The position numbers and the translations under genes were made by a program. The notes under the pieces are model-generated. The model was not told the origin of the DNA and searched no databases. It saw nothing but the letters and a program-made list of their open reading frames with translations. From CAVPXC01 sp963709505 (lineage in GTDB: Bacteria > Chloroflexota > Anaerolineae > JAAEKA01): a stretch of 64,000 nucleotides of DNA. This document shows positions 30,072 to 39,999 of this stretch, piece by piece. Where the stretch lies: contig CAVPXC010000005.1 of the NCBI GenBank assembly GCA_963709505.1, forward strand, positions 248,001-312,000. Reading direction: 5' to 3'. The first letter of the stretch is position 1, and every line of letters starts with the position of its first letter.

Positions 30072-31103
30072 ATGAACAACGTTTCCCGATCTACCAGCCG
30101 GGTCTGGCTCGCCGTTCTAACAATCCTGCTGCTTTCCAGTAGCCTGGCCTGCTCTCTGGGCCAGATGCTGGTCGGCGAGCCGACCCCGACGGCGACGCCG
30201 GCGCCGGCAATTGTGCCGCCCACCTGGACGCCCTCGCCGGTCGGCCAGCTTTCGCCCGCGCAGATCGCAACCCTCACTGTGATTGCGGGTATTTCCTTTC
30301 CTACACTCACGCCCACGCCCACGGAGATCCCCACGCTGACACCGACGCCCACCTTTGCGCCTCCTACGCCGCTGCCCGACACGCCGACACCGCTGGCGAC
30401 GCCGTACGTCGTAGTCGCCGCAGCCGTAGTCAACGTGCGCAGCGGCCCAAGTGTGGCTTATCCTGTGATCGGCCAGGCTTTCAAGGACCAAACCTTCACG
30501 GTCAACGGCCGCAACGACGCCTACACCTGGTGGCTGATCTGCTGCCTCGACGGCCAACAGGGCTGGGTCACCACCCAACTCACCGCGCCAGGCGGCCCAG
30601 CCGACACGGCGCCCATCGTCGCCCCGCCTGAGCTGCCGCCGACCTCCTTCCCAACCAATACACCTATCCCGGTGGCGCCCACGCCTGTACCGGCGCCCGT
30701 CTATCCCTTCTGGCTGGCCGAAGGGCCGGAGCTATGGGAAACCAACAATGCCTGGCTCACGATCTGGCTAAAGGCCTTCTACGGCAAACCGCCGATTTAT
30801 CTGGCGTCAGAAGGCTACCGCCTCAAGGTCCTGCGCAATGGTGTAGACGTGAGCAACCAGGCCCTAACCAAAGACCGGTTCGAGTGGAACAATCCATTGA
30901 TTCCTGACGATCCCAAGGCCTATGGCAACCGCAAGGAGTACAACTTAAAGTACGAATACTTCGCGGAAATCGGCGATGCCGTATGGACGCTCTCCCTCAC
31001 CGACGCGAACGGCGTGCAGGTCTCGCCTCAAGTCTCCTTCGAAACGAAGAGCGGCGAGAGGAGACATGAGGTCTACGTCAGCTTCAACAACGCCAGCCAG
31101 TGA
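30072..31103 (+). CDS. Lipoprotein with Thr/Pro linker and SH3-like domain
   Basis: 343 residues. ATG 30072 is chosen because it opens a lipoprotein signal (MNNVSRSTSRVWLAVLTILL, lipobox SLAC). A long linker of TPTPTP repeats follows, then a bacterial SH3 domain (AAVVNVRSGPSVAYPVIGQA and GWVTTQL) and a C-terminal beta domain (YRLKVLRNGVDVSNQ). Likely exported and anchored to the outer face of the membrane; SH3b domains often bind cell-wall material. It is a paralogue of the next gene. Its stop codon lies within the target duplication of the 90-bp palindrome. Confidence 0.8.
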   Translation: MNNVSRSTSRVWLAVLTILLLSSSLACSLGQMLVGEPTPTATPAPAIVPPTWTPSPVGQLSPAQIATLTVIAGISFPTLTPTPTEIPTLTPTPTFAPPTPLPDTPTPLATPYVVVAAAVVNVRSGPSVAYPVIGQAFKDQTFTVNGRNDAYTWWLICCLDGQQGWVTTQLTAPGGPADTAPIVAPPELPPTSFPTNTPIPVAPTPVPAPVYPFWLAEGPELWETNNAWLTIWLKAFYGKPPIYLASEGYRLKVLRNGVDVSNQALTKDRFEWNNPLIPDDPKAYGNRKEYNLKYEYFAEIGDAVWTLSLTDANGVQVSPQVSFETKSGERRHEVYVSFNNASQ

Positions 31104-31205
31104 CGCCGGGGTGTATTTCAAGTTGGGGGGGGGGCAGACCCTTCGGGTTTGCGGAAAACCCGAAGGGTCTGCCCCCCCCCCAACTTGAAATACACCCGTG
31201 ACGCC
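31100..31205. mobile_element. MITE-like 90-bp perfect palindrome with 8-bp direct repeats
   Basis: Arms at 31109-31150 and 31156-31197 are 42 bp each and exactly complementary, including a run of ten G paired with ten C, around a 5-nt loop (GCGGA). The core is CAGACCCTTCGGGTTT. The element (31108-31197) is flanked on both sides by GTGACGCC (31100-31107 and 31198-31205), which looks like a target-site duplication. It has no coding capacity and would need a transposase elsewhere. The TGA inside the left GTGACGCC is the stop codon of the upstream lipoprotein gene. Confidence 0.75.
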
Positions 31206-31311
31206 AGGCCAACTTGTTGTGCGCACATCCTTGTGATATACTTCCCAGCTAGCTGTCGCCGTTCTGGCGACACAGCTTATGTGCGCTACCCGCGCCAGGA
31301 GGTTCTCCCTG

Positions 31312-32583
31312 TTGCGTTCGCCCAAATTAGTCATACTCATTGCGCTGGCCATGCTCTTGCTTACACCCGGCTGCGCGCTGATCAACTCACTCGTTGAATA
31401 CCCAACACCCACACCAGAGCCGCAGCGCGCCTTGCGTCCTACCTTTACGCCGACCGCGCCGGCCCCCGTCGAAGCGGTTGCCGAAGCAGTGCAACCGACG
31501 CCCCCTACTGAGACGCCCACGGCCTCTGCTCCTCCGCCGGTTGTTCAGGCCACTGCCGAGCCGGCTCAACCAGAGCCACCCACCGCTGAACCGCCCACGC
31601 CTGAACCCCCAGTACCGACCGTCGCGCCCGCCGTGGTCGTGCCCGGCGAGCCGGTAGGCGCGCATTCCGGGCCTGGCGTCACCTACGACCAGGTAACCGA
31701 ACTCGCCGCCGGCACCCAACTCGCCATCGTGGGCAAAAATGACGCCGGCGACTGGTGGCAGGTGTGCTGCGTCAACGAACAGCCCGTGTGGGTGCTCGGC
31801 GAGCAGGTGGACGAACAAGGCTCGCTCGACGCCATCGCGGTGGCTGCCAACATTCCGCCGTCGCCTACCCCGACGGCTACCCCGGTGCCCAAGCCGGTCG
31901 TCGTCATCAGCATCCCGCGCGTGAACGCGCGCAGCGGCCCCAGCACCGATTTCCCAGTGCTCGAACAGGTGCTGCAAGACACGCGGCTGGAAATCGTAGG
32001 TCGCACAGCGGCTGGCGATTGGTGGCAAGTCTGCTGCGTCAACGGCCAGCCCGCCTGGGTGGCCGCCGAAGTCGTGCGCACTGAAGGGCCTGTCGAGACC
32101 GTCGCCCTGGCCGCCGACCTGCCTACGCCTACGCCCGCGGCGACGCCCACCCAGGCCGTCGCCGCGACTGGCGGGACGCCACAGCCTTCGCCTGTAGCTG
32201 GAAGGTTTCCTTTCGTTCTCACCGAGCAAAGCACCTTTCCCTTCAACCGCGACTACCTGCGAGTCGGCGTCAAGGCTCGCGATGCAAACGATCAGCCACT
32301 TGCCGGCTATACCTTGCGGGTGCTGAATGAGACCACGGGCCAGCAGTGGCTGTCTCGCCAGACCGCCGCGGGCAATTGGCAGTTTACCGCGCCCAGCCCG
32401 ACCTTCGACGACTTCCGTCAGGCTAACTTGCTGTTCGACACCCGCGGCAAGGCATCGCTTACCGGCAACCGCTTCGCGGCCTGGCTGGTAGATGGCCAGA
32501 ACCGCCAGGTCTCCCCTGTCGTCCACTATACCCCGAGCGACGACGAGTTCAAGTGGCTATACGTCGTCTTCACGCGCCAGTGA
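31312..32583 (+). CDS. Lipoprotein with two SH3-like domains
   Basis: About 423 residues. TTG 31312 fits a start with AGGAGG 9 nt upstream and opens directly into the signal (MRSPKLVILIALAMLLLTPGC, lipobox TPGC); ATG 31279 is the alternative. A Pro/Thr/Glu-rich linker is followed by two SH3-like repeats with the shared segment GDWWQVCCVN (both copies) and HSGPGVTYDQ / RSGPSTDFPV, another TPTP linker and a beta C-terminal domain similar to that of the preceding gene. It overlaps the next gene by 4 nt (GTGA), so they are probably translated together. Confidence 0.8.
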   Translation: MRSPKLVILIALAMLLLTPGCALINSLVEYPTPTPEPQRALRPTFTPTAPAPVEAVAEAVQPTPPTETPTASAPPPVVQATAEPAQPEPPTAEPPTPEPPVPTVAPAVVVPGEPVGAHSGPGVTYDQVTELAAGTQLAIVGKNDAGDWWQVCCVNEQPVWVLGEQVDEQGSLDAIAVAANIPPSPTPTATPVPKPVVVISIPRVNARSGPSTDFPVLEQVLQDTRLEIVGRTAAGDWWQVCCVNGQPAWVAAEVVRTEGPVETVALAADLPTPTPAATPTQAVAATGGTPQPSPVAGRFPFVLTEQSTFPFNRDYLRVGVKARDANDQPLAGYTLRVLNETTGQQWLSRQTAAGNWQFTAPSPTFDDFRQANLLFDTRGKASLTGNRFAAWLVDGQNRQVSPVVHYTPSDDEFKWLYVVFTRQ

Positions 32584-35523
32584 CCCCGCAGCCAGCGCGG
32601 TCGAGCGCACCGCGCGATGCCTTCATCGTCGCCGCGCTGACCGTGCTGGCGCTGGCCCTGCGTGCCGCCCGCCTCGACTTCCAACCCCTCTGGTGGGATG
32701 AAGGCTATAGCGTCTGGTTCGCCCATCATTCGCTGGCCGAGATGGTGCGGCTGACCGCGCTCGACATCCATCCTCCGCTTTACTACGCCTTGCTCGGCGG
32801 CTGGAGCAAGCTCTTCGGGCTTGGGCCGGTCGTTCTGCGCACGCTGTCAGTGGCCTTCGGTGTGCTGGCGGTGCCGGTGGCCTACATCGTAGGGAAATGG
32901 CTGGCCGGCCGGCGAGCCGGCTTGGTGGCCGCTCTGCTGCTGGCCATCAATCCCTTCCACGTCTACTACTCCCAGGAAATCCGCATGTACGGGTTGATGC
33001 TGCTATGGTCGCTGTTGGCCATCGGCTTCGCCGCGCGCGCGTTGCGGATAGGGAAACAAGGAAACAAGGAGACAAGCAAACAAGGGGAACTGCAATGGTT
33101 GGTTGGATATTGTGTGGTGATGGTGTTGGCTCTATATACGCAATACTACGCCGGATTTCTGGCGGCGGGGCTGCACCGTCGCCGGGTTGGCGGAGCTGTG
33201 GCGACAGCGACGCCCTCGGCGGGCGATCGTTTGGTTGGGAACACAGGCAGCAGTTGCGCTGATGTTTTTGCCATGGGTACTGTATGCCGGCCCCAAGCTA
33301 GCGTCCTACGTCTCGCAAAAAGTCGTCGCCGATTCGGACAAACCCCTGGGACTGGTCGAATACCTGACGCGCCATCTTTCGGCGTACACAGCCGGCCATC
33401 TGGAGGGTCCGCTGACGCCCTGGTGGCCCCTCGGTCTGCTGGGCGCCGTGGCGCTCGGCTGGGGGCTTTGGCGCCTATCACGCAAAAGCACACAATCCAA
33501 GCTTCATGCGCAAGCACAGGAAGGCAGCGCTCATTCGACTGCTCAATATGCCCCCTTCCAGGTGATCCGCTTTCTCTTGATCGCCCTTGCTATCGTGCTC
33601 TTGCTCGGCTGGCTCGTCAACCTGACCTTCCCCTTTTTCCCCGAGCGCGGCGAGCGGCTCCTGCTGCTCGGATTGCCGCTCTTCATCCTTCTCATTGCCA
33701 CAACCATCGCCGCCCTCTGGGAGTCTGCTTCAACGCACTCCGATCCCTCCACCTCCACTCTCCACCCTTCACCCTCCACCCTCCTCCTCGCACCCTTCCT
33801 GGTCCTTGCAGCACTCTCGCTGGCCGCGTTCTACACCGTGCCGCGCTATCCGAACGAGGACTACCGGCCGTTGATCGGACAGGTCGAGCAATGGGGCCGG
33901 CCCGAGGACACTGTGTTCGCCGTATTCCCCTGGCAGGTCGGCTATTTCTGGAGTTACGGCAACCAAGGCGGCCCGCAGCCGATACTGTCGCCGGCCGACG
34001 ACTGGACGCCGGAGGTGTCTTCGGCGCTCGATGCAGCGCTTGCTCGCGGGCACGTGTGGTTCCCGGAACACCTCTCGCTCGGCGGCAGGCTGGAGAGCAC
34101 CGTGGAGGAGTACCTCGGCCGCAACCAGGCGCAATTGGCCAATGGCTGGTACAGCCCCAGCACGCGGCTAACCGGTTGGGCTTCGACCCAGGCCACTGAT
34201 CGAGACTCGCAAGGAACGGTGAACGTAGCCGGGCCTTTCGCCTTCCCCGACCACACCCTATCAAGCGTCTTCTACCGGCCCGACACTGTGCAGGTCGCCA
34301 ACCAGGCTATCTTGCTGGACGTAAGCTGGGCAGAGAGCGTCGACACAGAGCGCTTCCTCTCCGTGCGCCTGGTCGGGCCAGACGGCCGCGCGTGGGCACA
34401 GCGGGATTTCACCCTGGCTGCTCCGGCATCGGTTGACAGGCTAGGGCTATTGGTACCCAGCGGCACGCCGCCGGGAGCATACACGCTTAGCCTGAGCCTG
34501 TTGGATTCAGCCGGCGGACGTCCTCAACCCGTCGAAGGGGCCAGCCTGACACCAAGCGCGACGAGCCTCGACCTGGGTCGGGTCGAGATCAACACGCCAC
34601 CGACCGCGTCCCCGATCCACACCCTGCCCATCGAGCAGCCACTGGACGCGATCCTGGGCGATGCCTTGCGCCTGCTGGGCTATAGCGCCACGCCTGGGCC
34701 GCTGCAGCCGGGCGAGGATCTGGCGGTGAGCCTGTTCTGGCAGGCGCTGCCTGGCCTATCAGCTTTCGCGCCGGGGGACCTCTTCACGGTCATTCAGTTG
34801 CTGGACGACAACGACCAAGTGGTGGCGGCCTGGGAAGGCCCACCTGTCGCTTGGCACCCTACCCATACCTGGAGGGCTGGCGAGTTGGTGCACAGCCAGC
34901 AGGCAATCCGCCTGCCTGCTACGATGCCCGATGGCAGCTACCGCCTGGTGGCCGGCGTATTCGACGAGGGCAGTGGTCAGCGTCTCACTGCGCAGCGGGG
35001 CGCAGGTCCTTGGGATCTGATTGAACAAAGCCGAAACGTTGTGCCATTGGGTACGGTTGACATCGCTGGCCGCAAGCACATCATGACACCGGCGGAGCCG
35101 CGGGCTGCGCTGCAAGCCGAGCTGGCGAGCCTAGGGCGGCTGGTGGGCTATGACCTGCCGGCGATGGAGGTGACGCCAGGCGGTACGTTGGACTTGACCC
35201 TGTACTGGCAAGCCAAGGAAAGCACAGGCGATCGGTTGTCGGTCTTCGTGCATCTCCTCGACGCGCAGGGCACGATCATCGGCCAGTCCGATGGTGAGCC
35301 GGGCAACGGCGCCTATCCGACCTCCAGCTGGGTGCCCGGCGAAACCCTGACCGACCGCCGCACGCTGACGGTTCGTGCAGACGCGCCCGCCGGCCCAGCA
35401 ATCCTGGTCGTCGGGCTCTACGATCCGGTTACAGGTAAGCGGGTTCCCTGGCTCGACGCTACGGGCCAACCGGGCATTGACTCGCTGCCGCTACCGGACT
35501 CCGTCGACGTCCAAACCCGGTGA
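32580..35523 (+). CDS. PMT/ArnT-like membrane glycosyltransferase with C-terminal extracellular domains, one frameshift
   Basis: About 981 residues. GTG 32580 overlaps the upstream stop. The N-terminal half is a polytopic glycosyltransferase-C fold with the catalytic-type acidic pair in LWWDEGYSVWF (D40/E41) and the conserved DIHPPLYYALLGGW, followed by VYYSQEIRMYGL, as in dolichol-phosphate-sugar-dependent transferases. A one-base shift near 33175 splits it. The C-terminal half after about residue 530 is soluble and beta-rich, with repeated segments of the type LSVFVHLLDAQGTIIGQSDG and LTLYWQAKESTGD. It probably glycosylates surface proteins, perhaps the Thr/Pro lipoproteins next door; that link is inference. 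Short repeats at 33052-33090 and 33745-33790 are translated within it. Confidence 0.82.
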
Positions 35524-35614
35524 AACGAAAAAACCGTTGTCACGTAAAGGAAATAGCGGAATGATATGAAAAGAAGCCGCATGCCTGAGCATTTGTGCTG
35601 TTTAACTTAGCCGC

Positions 35615-35665
35615 ACGTTGCAGGTGGCAAGTTCCGGACCTGCAACTTGCAACTGCAACCTGACC
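35615..35665. repeat. Converging short-repeat tract, locus e
   Basis: GCAGGTGGCAAGTT, short loop, then ACCTGCAACTTGCAACTGCAAC. A small version of the converging 7-nt tracts, in the spacer upstream of the apolipoprotein-like gene. The rest of the spacer 35524-35614 shows nothing else. Confidence 0.65.
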
Positions 35666-35699
35666 ATTCAGTTTGCGGACGACCCGCAAGGAGGCAAAC

Positions 35700-36197
35700 A
35701 TGCCTGAGCAAACAACCCAAAACCCACCCGTTGAAGAAACCGTCGAAAGCGCCAAATCCGACGCCAACGCGATCCTGGACGAGTTTGGCAAGCTAGGAAA
35801 CAAGGTAGCTGCCGCTTTCCAATCAGCCTGGGACAGTGAAGAGCGCAAGAAAACCGAAGATGAGATCCGCAAGGCACTGCACATGGCCGGCGATCGCATA
35901 GATGAAATCGCCGTTGATTTGCGAAAGAGCGAGGTCACCAAAGACCTGCAAAGCCAGGCCAACAAGACGATCGATGCCGTGCAGAAAAGCGAAGTCACCA
36001 AGAAGGCAAAGCAAGGTCTGCTATCCGGTCTCAAGCGCCTGAACGACGAGTTGAGTGGGATGTTGGACAAGAGCACAAGCGAAAAGGCCACTGACGCCGG
36101 CCACGCCGCCGCGCAGGCCGGTGAGAACGCCGCCGATGCAGCGTCCGACGCCATGAAAAAGGCCGCCGACAGCGCAAAGGAAACCTTGAAGCCGTAA
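35700..36197 (+). CDS. Amphipathic helical protein, apolipoprotein/LEA-like
   Basis: 165 residues, ATG at 35700 with AGGAGG upstream. It is strongly helical, rich in Ala/Lys/Glu/Asp, with repeats of the type DLRKSEVTKDLQSQ and VQKSEVTKKAKQG, and a tail of TDAGHAAAQAGENAADAASD. There is no signal peptide or membrane segment. Such patterns are seen in YtxH-like or LEA-like stress proteins; I do not assign a function. Confidence 0.65.
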   Translation: MPEQTTQNPPVEETVESAKSDANAILDEFGKLGNKVAAAFQSAWDSEERKKTEDEIRKALHMAGDRIDEIAVDLRKSEVTKDLQSQANKTIDAVQKSEVTKKAKQGLLSGLKRLNDELSGMLDKSTSEKATDAGHAAAQAGENAADAASDAMKKAADSAKETLKP

Positions 36198-36218
36198 CCG
36201 GCGATTCGGAAGCCTGAC

Positions 36219-36252
36219 CTAGAACCGCACACTTGCGGAGGCGCGGACCGAA
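36219..36252 (+). repeat. REP-like element, copy 4
   Basis: CTAGAACCGCACACTTGCGG, then AGGCGCGGACCGAA, 21 nt after the stop of the upstream gene and in its orientation. Its inverse partner is at 36393. Confidence 0.65.
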
Positions 36253-36335
36253 AGTGCCCGCAGGTTTTCAGCGCCGGTTGCCGAAGGGACCCAACGCCCG
36301 TATGTCCGTCCAGATCGAGCAGTTGTTCTGCACGA

Positions 36336-36369
36336 GGCGAGGGAGCTAGCTCCCTCGCCTTTTTGCTCC
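36336..36369 (+). terminator. Intrinsic terminator
   Basis: GGCGAGGGAGCT pairs perfectly with AGCTCCCTCGCC, followed by TTTTTG. It ends the transcript of the helical protein. Confidence 0.88.
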
Positions 36370-36392
36370 AATTCGAACTCCGCTCCGCCTCC

Positions 36393-36424
36393 GGTCCGCG
36401 CCTCCGCAAGTCCGCGATTCTCAG
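36393..36424 (-). repeat. REP-like element, copy 5 (inverse partner of copy 4)
   Basis: Minus strand: CTGAGAATCGCGGACTTGCG, then GAGGCGCGGACC. Together with copy 4 it encloses the terminator. Confidence 0.7.
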
Positions 36425-36484
36425 CAGAAATCAAGCCGTGCCAAATGCCGCTACGTGTGGTAGAATAATAGGTGGAGCGTAGCT

Positions 36485-39206
36485 ATGGCCAAGGACAAGT
36501 TCACCGTCATCCTCACTCATGAACACACCGACTTCGATGCCTTGGCCTCCATGCTGGGAGCGCATAAGCTTCATCCCTACGCCGTGCCGGTGCTGCCTCG
36601 CTCGCTAAACCGCAACCTGGAAGGGTTTCTGGCGCTATATCGCAGCGCGCTGCCTTTCCGTCGCCAGGAGGAGCTGCCCAAACAGCACATTGACTATGCG
36701 ATTGTTGTTGATACCCAGGCATATGCCACAATCCGAGGCATGAAGACCGACACGCCCGGCATGATCATCGACCACCACACGCTGCAAAGGCCGATGGAGG
36801 CGGGCTGGACCTTTTGGGGAGGCGACACGGGCGCGACCACCACCCTGCTGGTGGAGCAGATCCGAGAGAACAAAATCACCGTAACACCCGTCGAGGCGAC
36901 CTTGCTCTTGCTAGGCATCCACGAGGACACAGGGTCCATGGTCTACGCGACCACGACGCCGCGCGATCTTCGGGCTGCCGCCTGGTTGTTGGAACGCGGC
37001 GCAAATATGCAGGTACTGGCACGCTTCCTGCACCATCCGCTGACCCAGGCGCAAAAGGAGCTGTACGCCAAGCTCGCCGAAAACAGCGAGACGATATCTA
37101 TCGCCGGACACTCGATTGTTATCGCGCCGGCCGTTGCACCCGACTATCAGGACGAGATCAGCACGCTCGCGCACACATTGCGTGACATCTATGATCCGGC
37201 CGGCTTGTTCCTGCTGGTGGATCTGGGCGACCGCATTCAGTTGGTGGCACGCAGCACGACGGATGCCATCGATGTCGGCGCGATTGCCAAGGAGATGGGC
37301 GGCGGCGGCCATCCGCGCGCGGCGGCCGCCCTCATCCGCACCCACACCCTGCCCGAGGTGCGCACCCGCTTGCTGGAGCTATTGCACGAGACCATCAAAC
37401 CCTCGCTCACTGTGGGGCAGATCATGACCCACGGCACTCCGATCACCGTGCCGCCCGACACCACGATCGGCGATATGGCTTTCGTCATCCAGCGCTATGG
37501 TTTCGAGGGCTATCCGGTCGTCGAGAGCGACGCCAACCGTCGCGAAAGCCCGCGTCCCATCCAGGCGGATCAACTGCGCGGCCTCATTTCCCGCCGCCAA
37601 ATCGACCGCGCACAGCACCATGGACTGGCAAGCCACACGGTCGACCGCTACATGCGCACTGGCTGCGTCACAGTCAGCCCCGATCAAAGCGTGATCGACC
37701 TGCAACGCGTGATGATCGAGTCCGGATGGGGGCAGATCCCCGTGGTCGATCCGGTAAGCGGCCAGATCGTCGGCATCGTCACCCGCACCGATCTGATCAA
37801 GCTCTGGGGCCAGCCGATCCAGGAGTTGCGCCGCGAGGACATTGTCCTGCGCATGGAATCGGCGTTGCCGGCGCCGCTGTTGGCGCTGTTGCGCCTGGCT
37901 GGCGCGATCGCCGAGGAGTTGCAGTATCCGCTTTATGCCGTGGGTGGCTTCGTGCGCGACCTTCTGCTTGGCCGGCCCAATTTCGACGTGGACCTGGTGG
38001 TCGAGGGCGACGCCATTGCCGTCGCCAGGCGCCTGGCCGCGCAGTACGGCGGGCGAGTGCGCAGCCATAGGCGTTTCGGCACGGCCAAATGGATTCTGCC
38101 AGACCGCGCAGCCCGGCTTGCCAGACGCCGACGAACCCACCTCAGCACTGGCGGCGCATGTCGGCGACCCCCAAGGCACCTTTCTGCCCGCATCGCTGGA
38201 TTTTGTCACGTCCCGCACCGAGTTCTACTCCGAGCCAACCGCGTTGCCCACAGTCGAGCGCAGCTCGATCAAGCTGGATCTGCACCGGCGCGACTTCACG
38301 ATCAATACACTGGCCATCTGCTTGACGCCCGACCGCTGGGGCGAGTTAATGGACTTCTACGGCGGCGAACGTGACCTGCAGGAAAAGCTGATCCGCGTGT
38401 TGCACACTCACAGCTTCGTCGACGATCCAACGCGCATCCTGCGCGCCGTGCGCTTCGAGCAGCGCTTCGGCTTCCACATCGAGGCGCGCACGGCTGAGCT
38501 CATTGCCAACTCGGTAGATCTGCTGGAGCGCATCACCCCGGCTCGTGTGCGCCACGAGCTGGAGTTGATCTTCGGAGAGGCCCAACCGGAGCATGCACTG
38601 CGCCGGCTCGACCAGTTCGGCGTCACCGCTTACATTCACTCCGATCTGCGTTCAGACGGCTGGGTGGCGTCGCGTTTTGAGGCGCTGCGCGCGGCCCTGC
38701 CGGCTGACCGCAGCCGGCTTCCGGCTCAGCTCGACCAGCTCTATTTTGCGCTCTGGACGTACCGGCTGCAGCCCACCGCGATCCCCGAGCTGGACCTGCG
38801 CCTGAACCTGATGCGCAGCACCATCACGTTGATCGAGAACTTGCACGCGACCAAGCGACACGTCAAAGAGCTGGAACGTCCCGACTTGAAACGAAGCCGG
38901 ATCTGCCGCATCCTCCATCCGACGCTGGCGGCGACCCAATTCCTTCTGCCCATTGTGAGCGCATCTGACGTCGTGCTTGGCCATGTGGCGCTGTACGAGC
39001 AGGAGCTGCGCTTCGTTCGCCCGCGAACCGACGGCCGTGACCTGAAAAAAATGGGACTGGCGCCGGGGCCGATCTACCGAGAGGTGCTGGACGCCGCACG
39101 CGACGGCTGGCTGGACGGCACGCTCTCCAGCAAGGAGGAAGAAAAAACGCTGGTGACCCACTTGGTGAGCGAGTATCTGAAACAAGGCATCGACAGTTCC
39201 AGGTAA
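36485..39206 (+). CDS. DHH-CBS-CBS-tRNA nucleotidyltransferase fusion (CCA-adding type), one frameshift
   Basis: About 907 residues, ATG at 36485 with GGAG upstream. Domains in order: DHH phosphoesterase (HTDFDALASMLG near 17, DTQ, IIDHHT near 95), DHHA1 (GGGGHPRAAAA near 273), two CBS domains (from about 311 and 386) and a class II tRNA nucleotidyltransferase (YAVGGFVRDLLLG near 485, FDVDLVVEGDA near 500, then RRDFTINTLA and the RNA-binding helices). A one-base shift near 38100 splits the frame, with a total length of 907 codons plus one base. The fusion is known in several phyla; it adds CCA or A to tRNA ends, and the DHH part may act as a nuclease or nucleotide phosphatase. Confidence 0.9.
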
Positions 39207-39221
39207 GTCCTGGCCTTTTCA

Positions 39222-39248
39222 CGGTGCGCAAATTGCCAGTTTGCGCTA
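39222..39248. repeat. Short stem-loop before the Yip1-like pair
   Basis: GCGCAAA, loop TTGCCAG, TTTGCGC. It sits just before the Shine-Dalgarno sequence of the next gene. No T tract, so not a clear terminator. Confidence 0.5.
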
Positions 39249-39270
39249 CATTAAGCAAGGAGGTTCCTCA

Positions 39271-39999
39271 ATGCACGCCATCTCCCGATCCTTCGGCATG
39301 TTGTGGGACGCTCTCTTCCTGCAGACCGATGCTTACGAGCGCATGCGCGACGACGACAACCCCTTTGTAGAAGGGTTGTTTATCCTCGTTCTGCTGGGCT
39401 TGTTGCTGGCGGTCGTAGGAATCGTGGGCACCACGCTGGAATGGGCCAGCAGCCCGCCGCTCGCCGAGATCCAGCAAGCGGTGTTAAGTGGGCTGCAACA
39501 GATGCGGTGGTACCAAGATATGGAACAGTCATCCGAGTTCGTGACGCAGTTCCGCGCGATCTGGGACCAAGTCTGGCGCTTTGTCGGGATGACTGCCCCC
39601 AGCCCGATCACCTCGCTGGCAGGCATCATCACCAAGCCGCTCAGCCTGATCGTTGGCTGGCTGGTGTTTGGAGTGATCGCCCATGTTCTGGCCCGGCTCT
39701 TCGGCGGCAAAGGCCACCTCAGCCAGACCCTGGGTGCCACAGCTCTTGGTACGGCACCACAGCTGTTGCTGGTCGTCACGGTCCTGCCCTTCGTGGCGGT
39801 CGCCGGTCTTGGCACGTGGACGCTGCTTTGCAACTACATGGCGCTGCGAACGGTGCATGGCTTGAGCTGGCCACGGGCGGTGTTTGCGGCGCTGCTTCCA
39901 CCCCTCATCATCGGTCTGATCGTCGGCTTTGTCATCGTGCTCCTGACGGTGCTGTTTGGCGGAGCCATTGCAGCCATGATGGCAGGAGGCCTCCAATGA
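39271..39999 (+). CDS. Yip1-family membrane protein (first of two)
   Basis: 242 residues, ATG at 39271 with AAGGAGG upstream. It has a cytoplasmic start (LFLQTDAYERMRDDDN), a first helix, a soluble segment and then four or five helices (PLSLIVGWLVFGVIAHVLARLFGG, LGATALGTAPQLLLVVTVL). The segment ARLFGGKGHLSQTLGATALG matches Yip1-domain proteins. Function in bacteria is unknown. The stop overlaps the next start as ATGA, so the two paralogues are translationally coupled. Confidence 0.78.
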   Translation: MHAISRSFGMLWDALFLQTDAYERMRDDDNPFVEGLFILVLLGLLLAVVGIVGTTLEWASSPPLAEIQQAVLSGLQQMRWYQDMEQSSEFVTQFRAIWDQVWRFVGMTAPSPITSLAGIITKPLSLIVGWLVFGVIAHVLARLFGGKGHLSQTLGATALGTAPQLLLVVTVLPFVAVAGLGTWTLLCNYMALRTVHGLSWPRAVFAALLPPLIIGLIVGFVIVLLTVLFGGAIAAMMAGGLQ

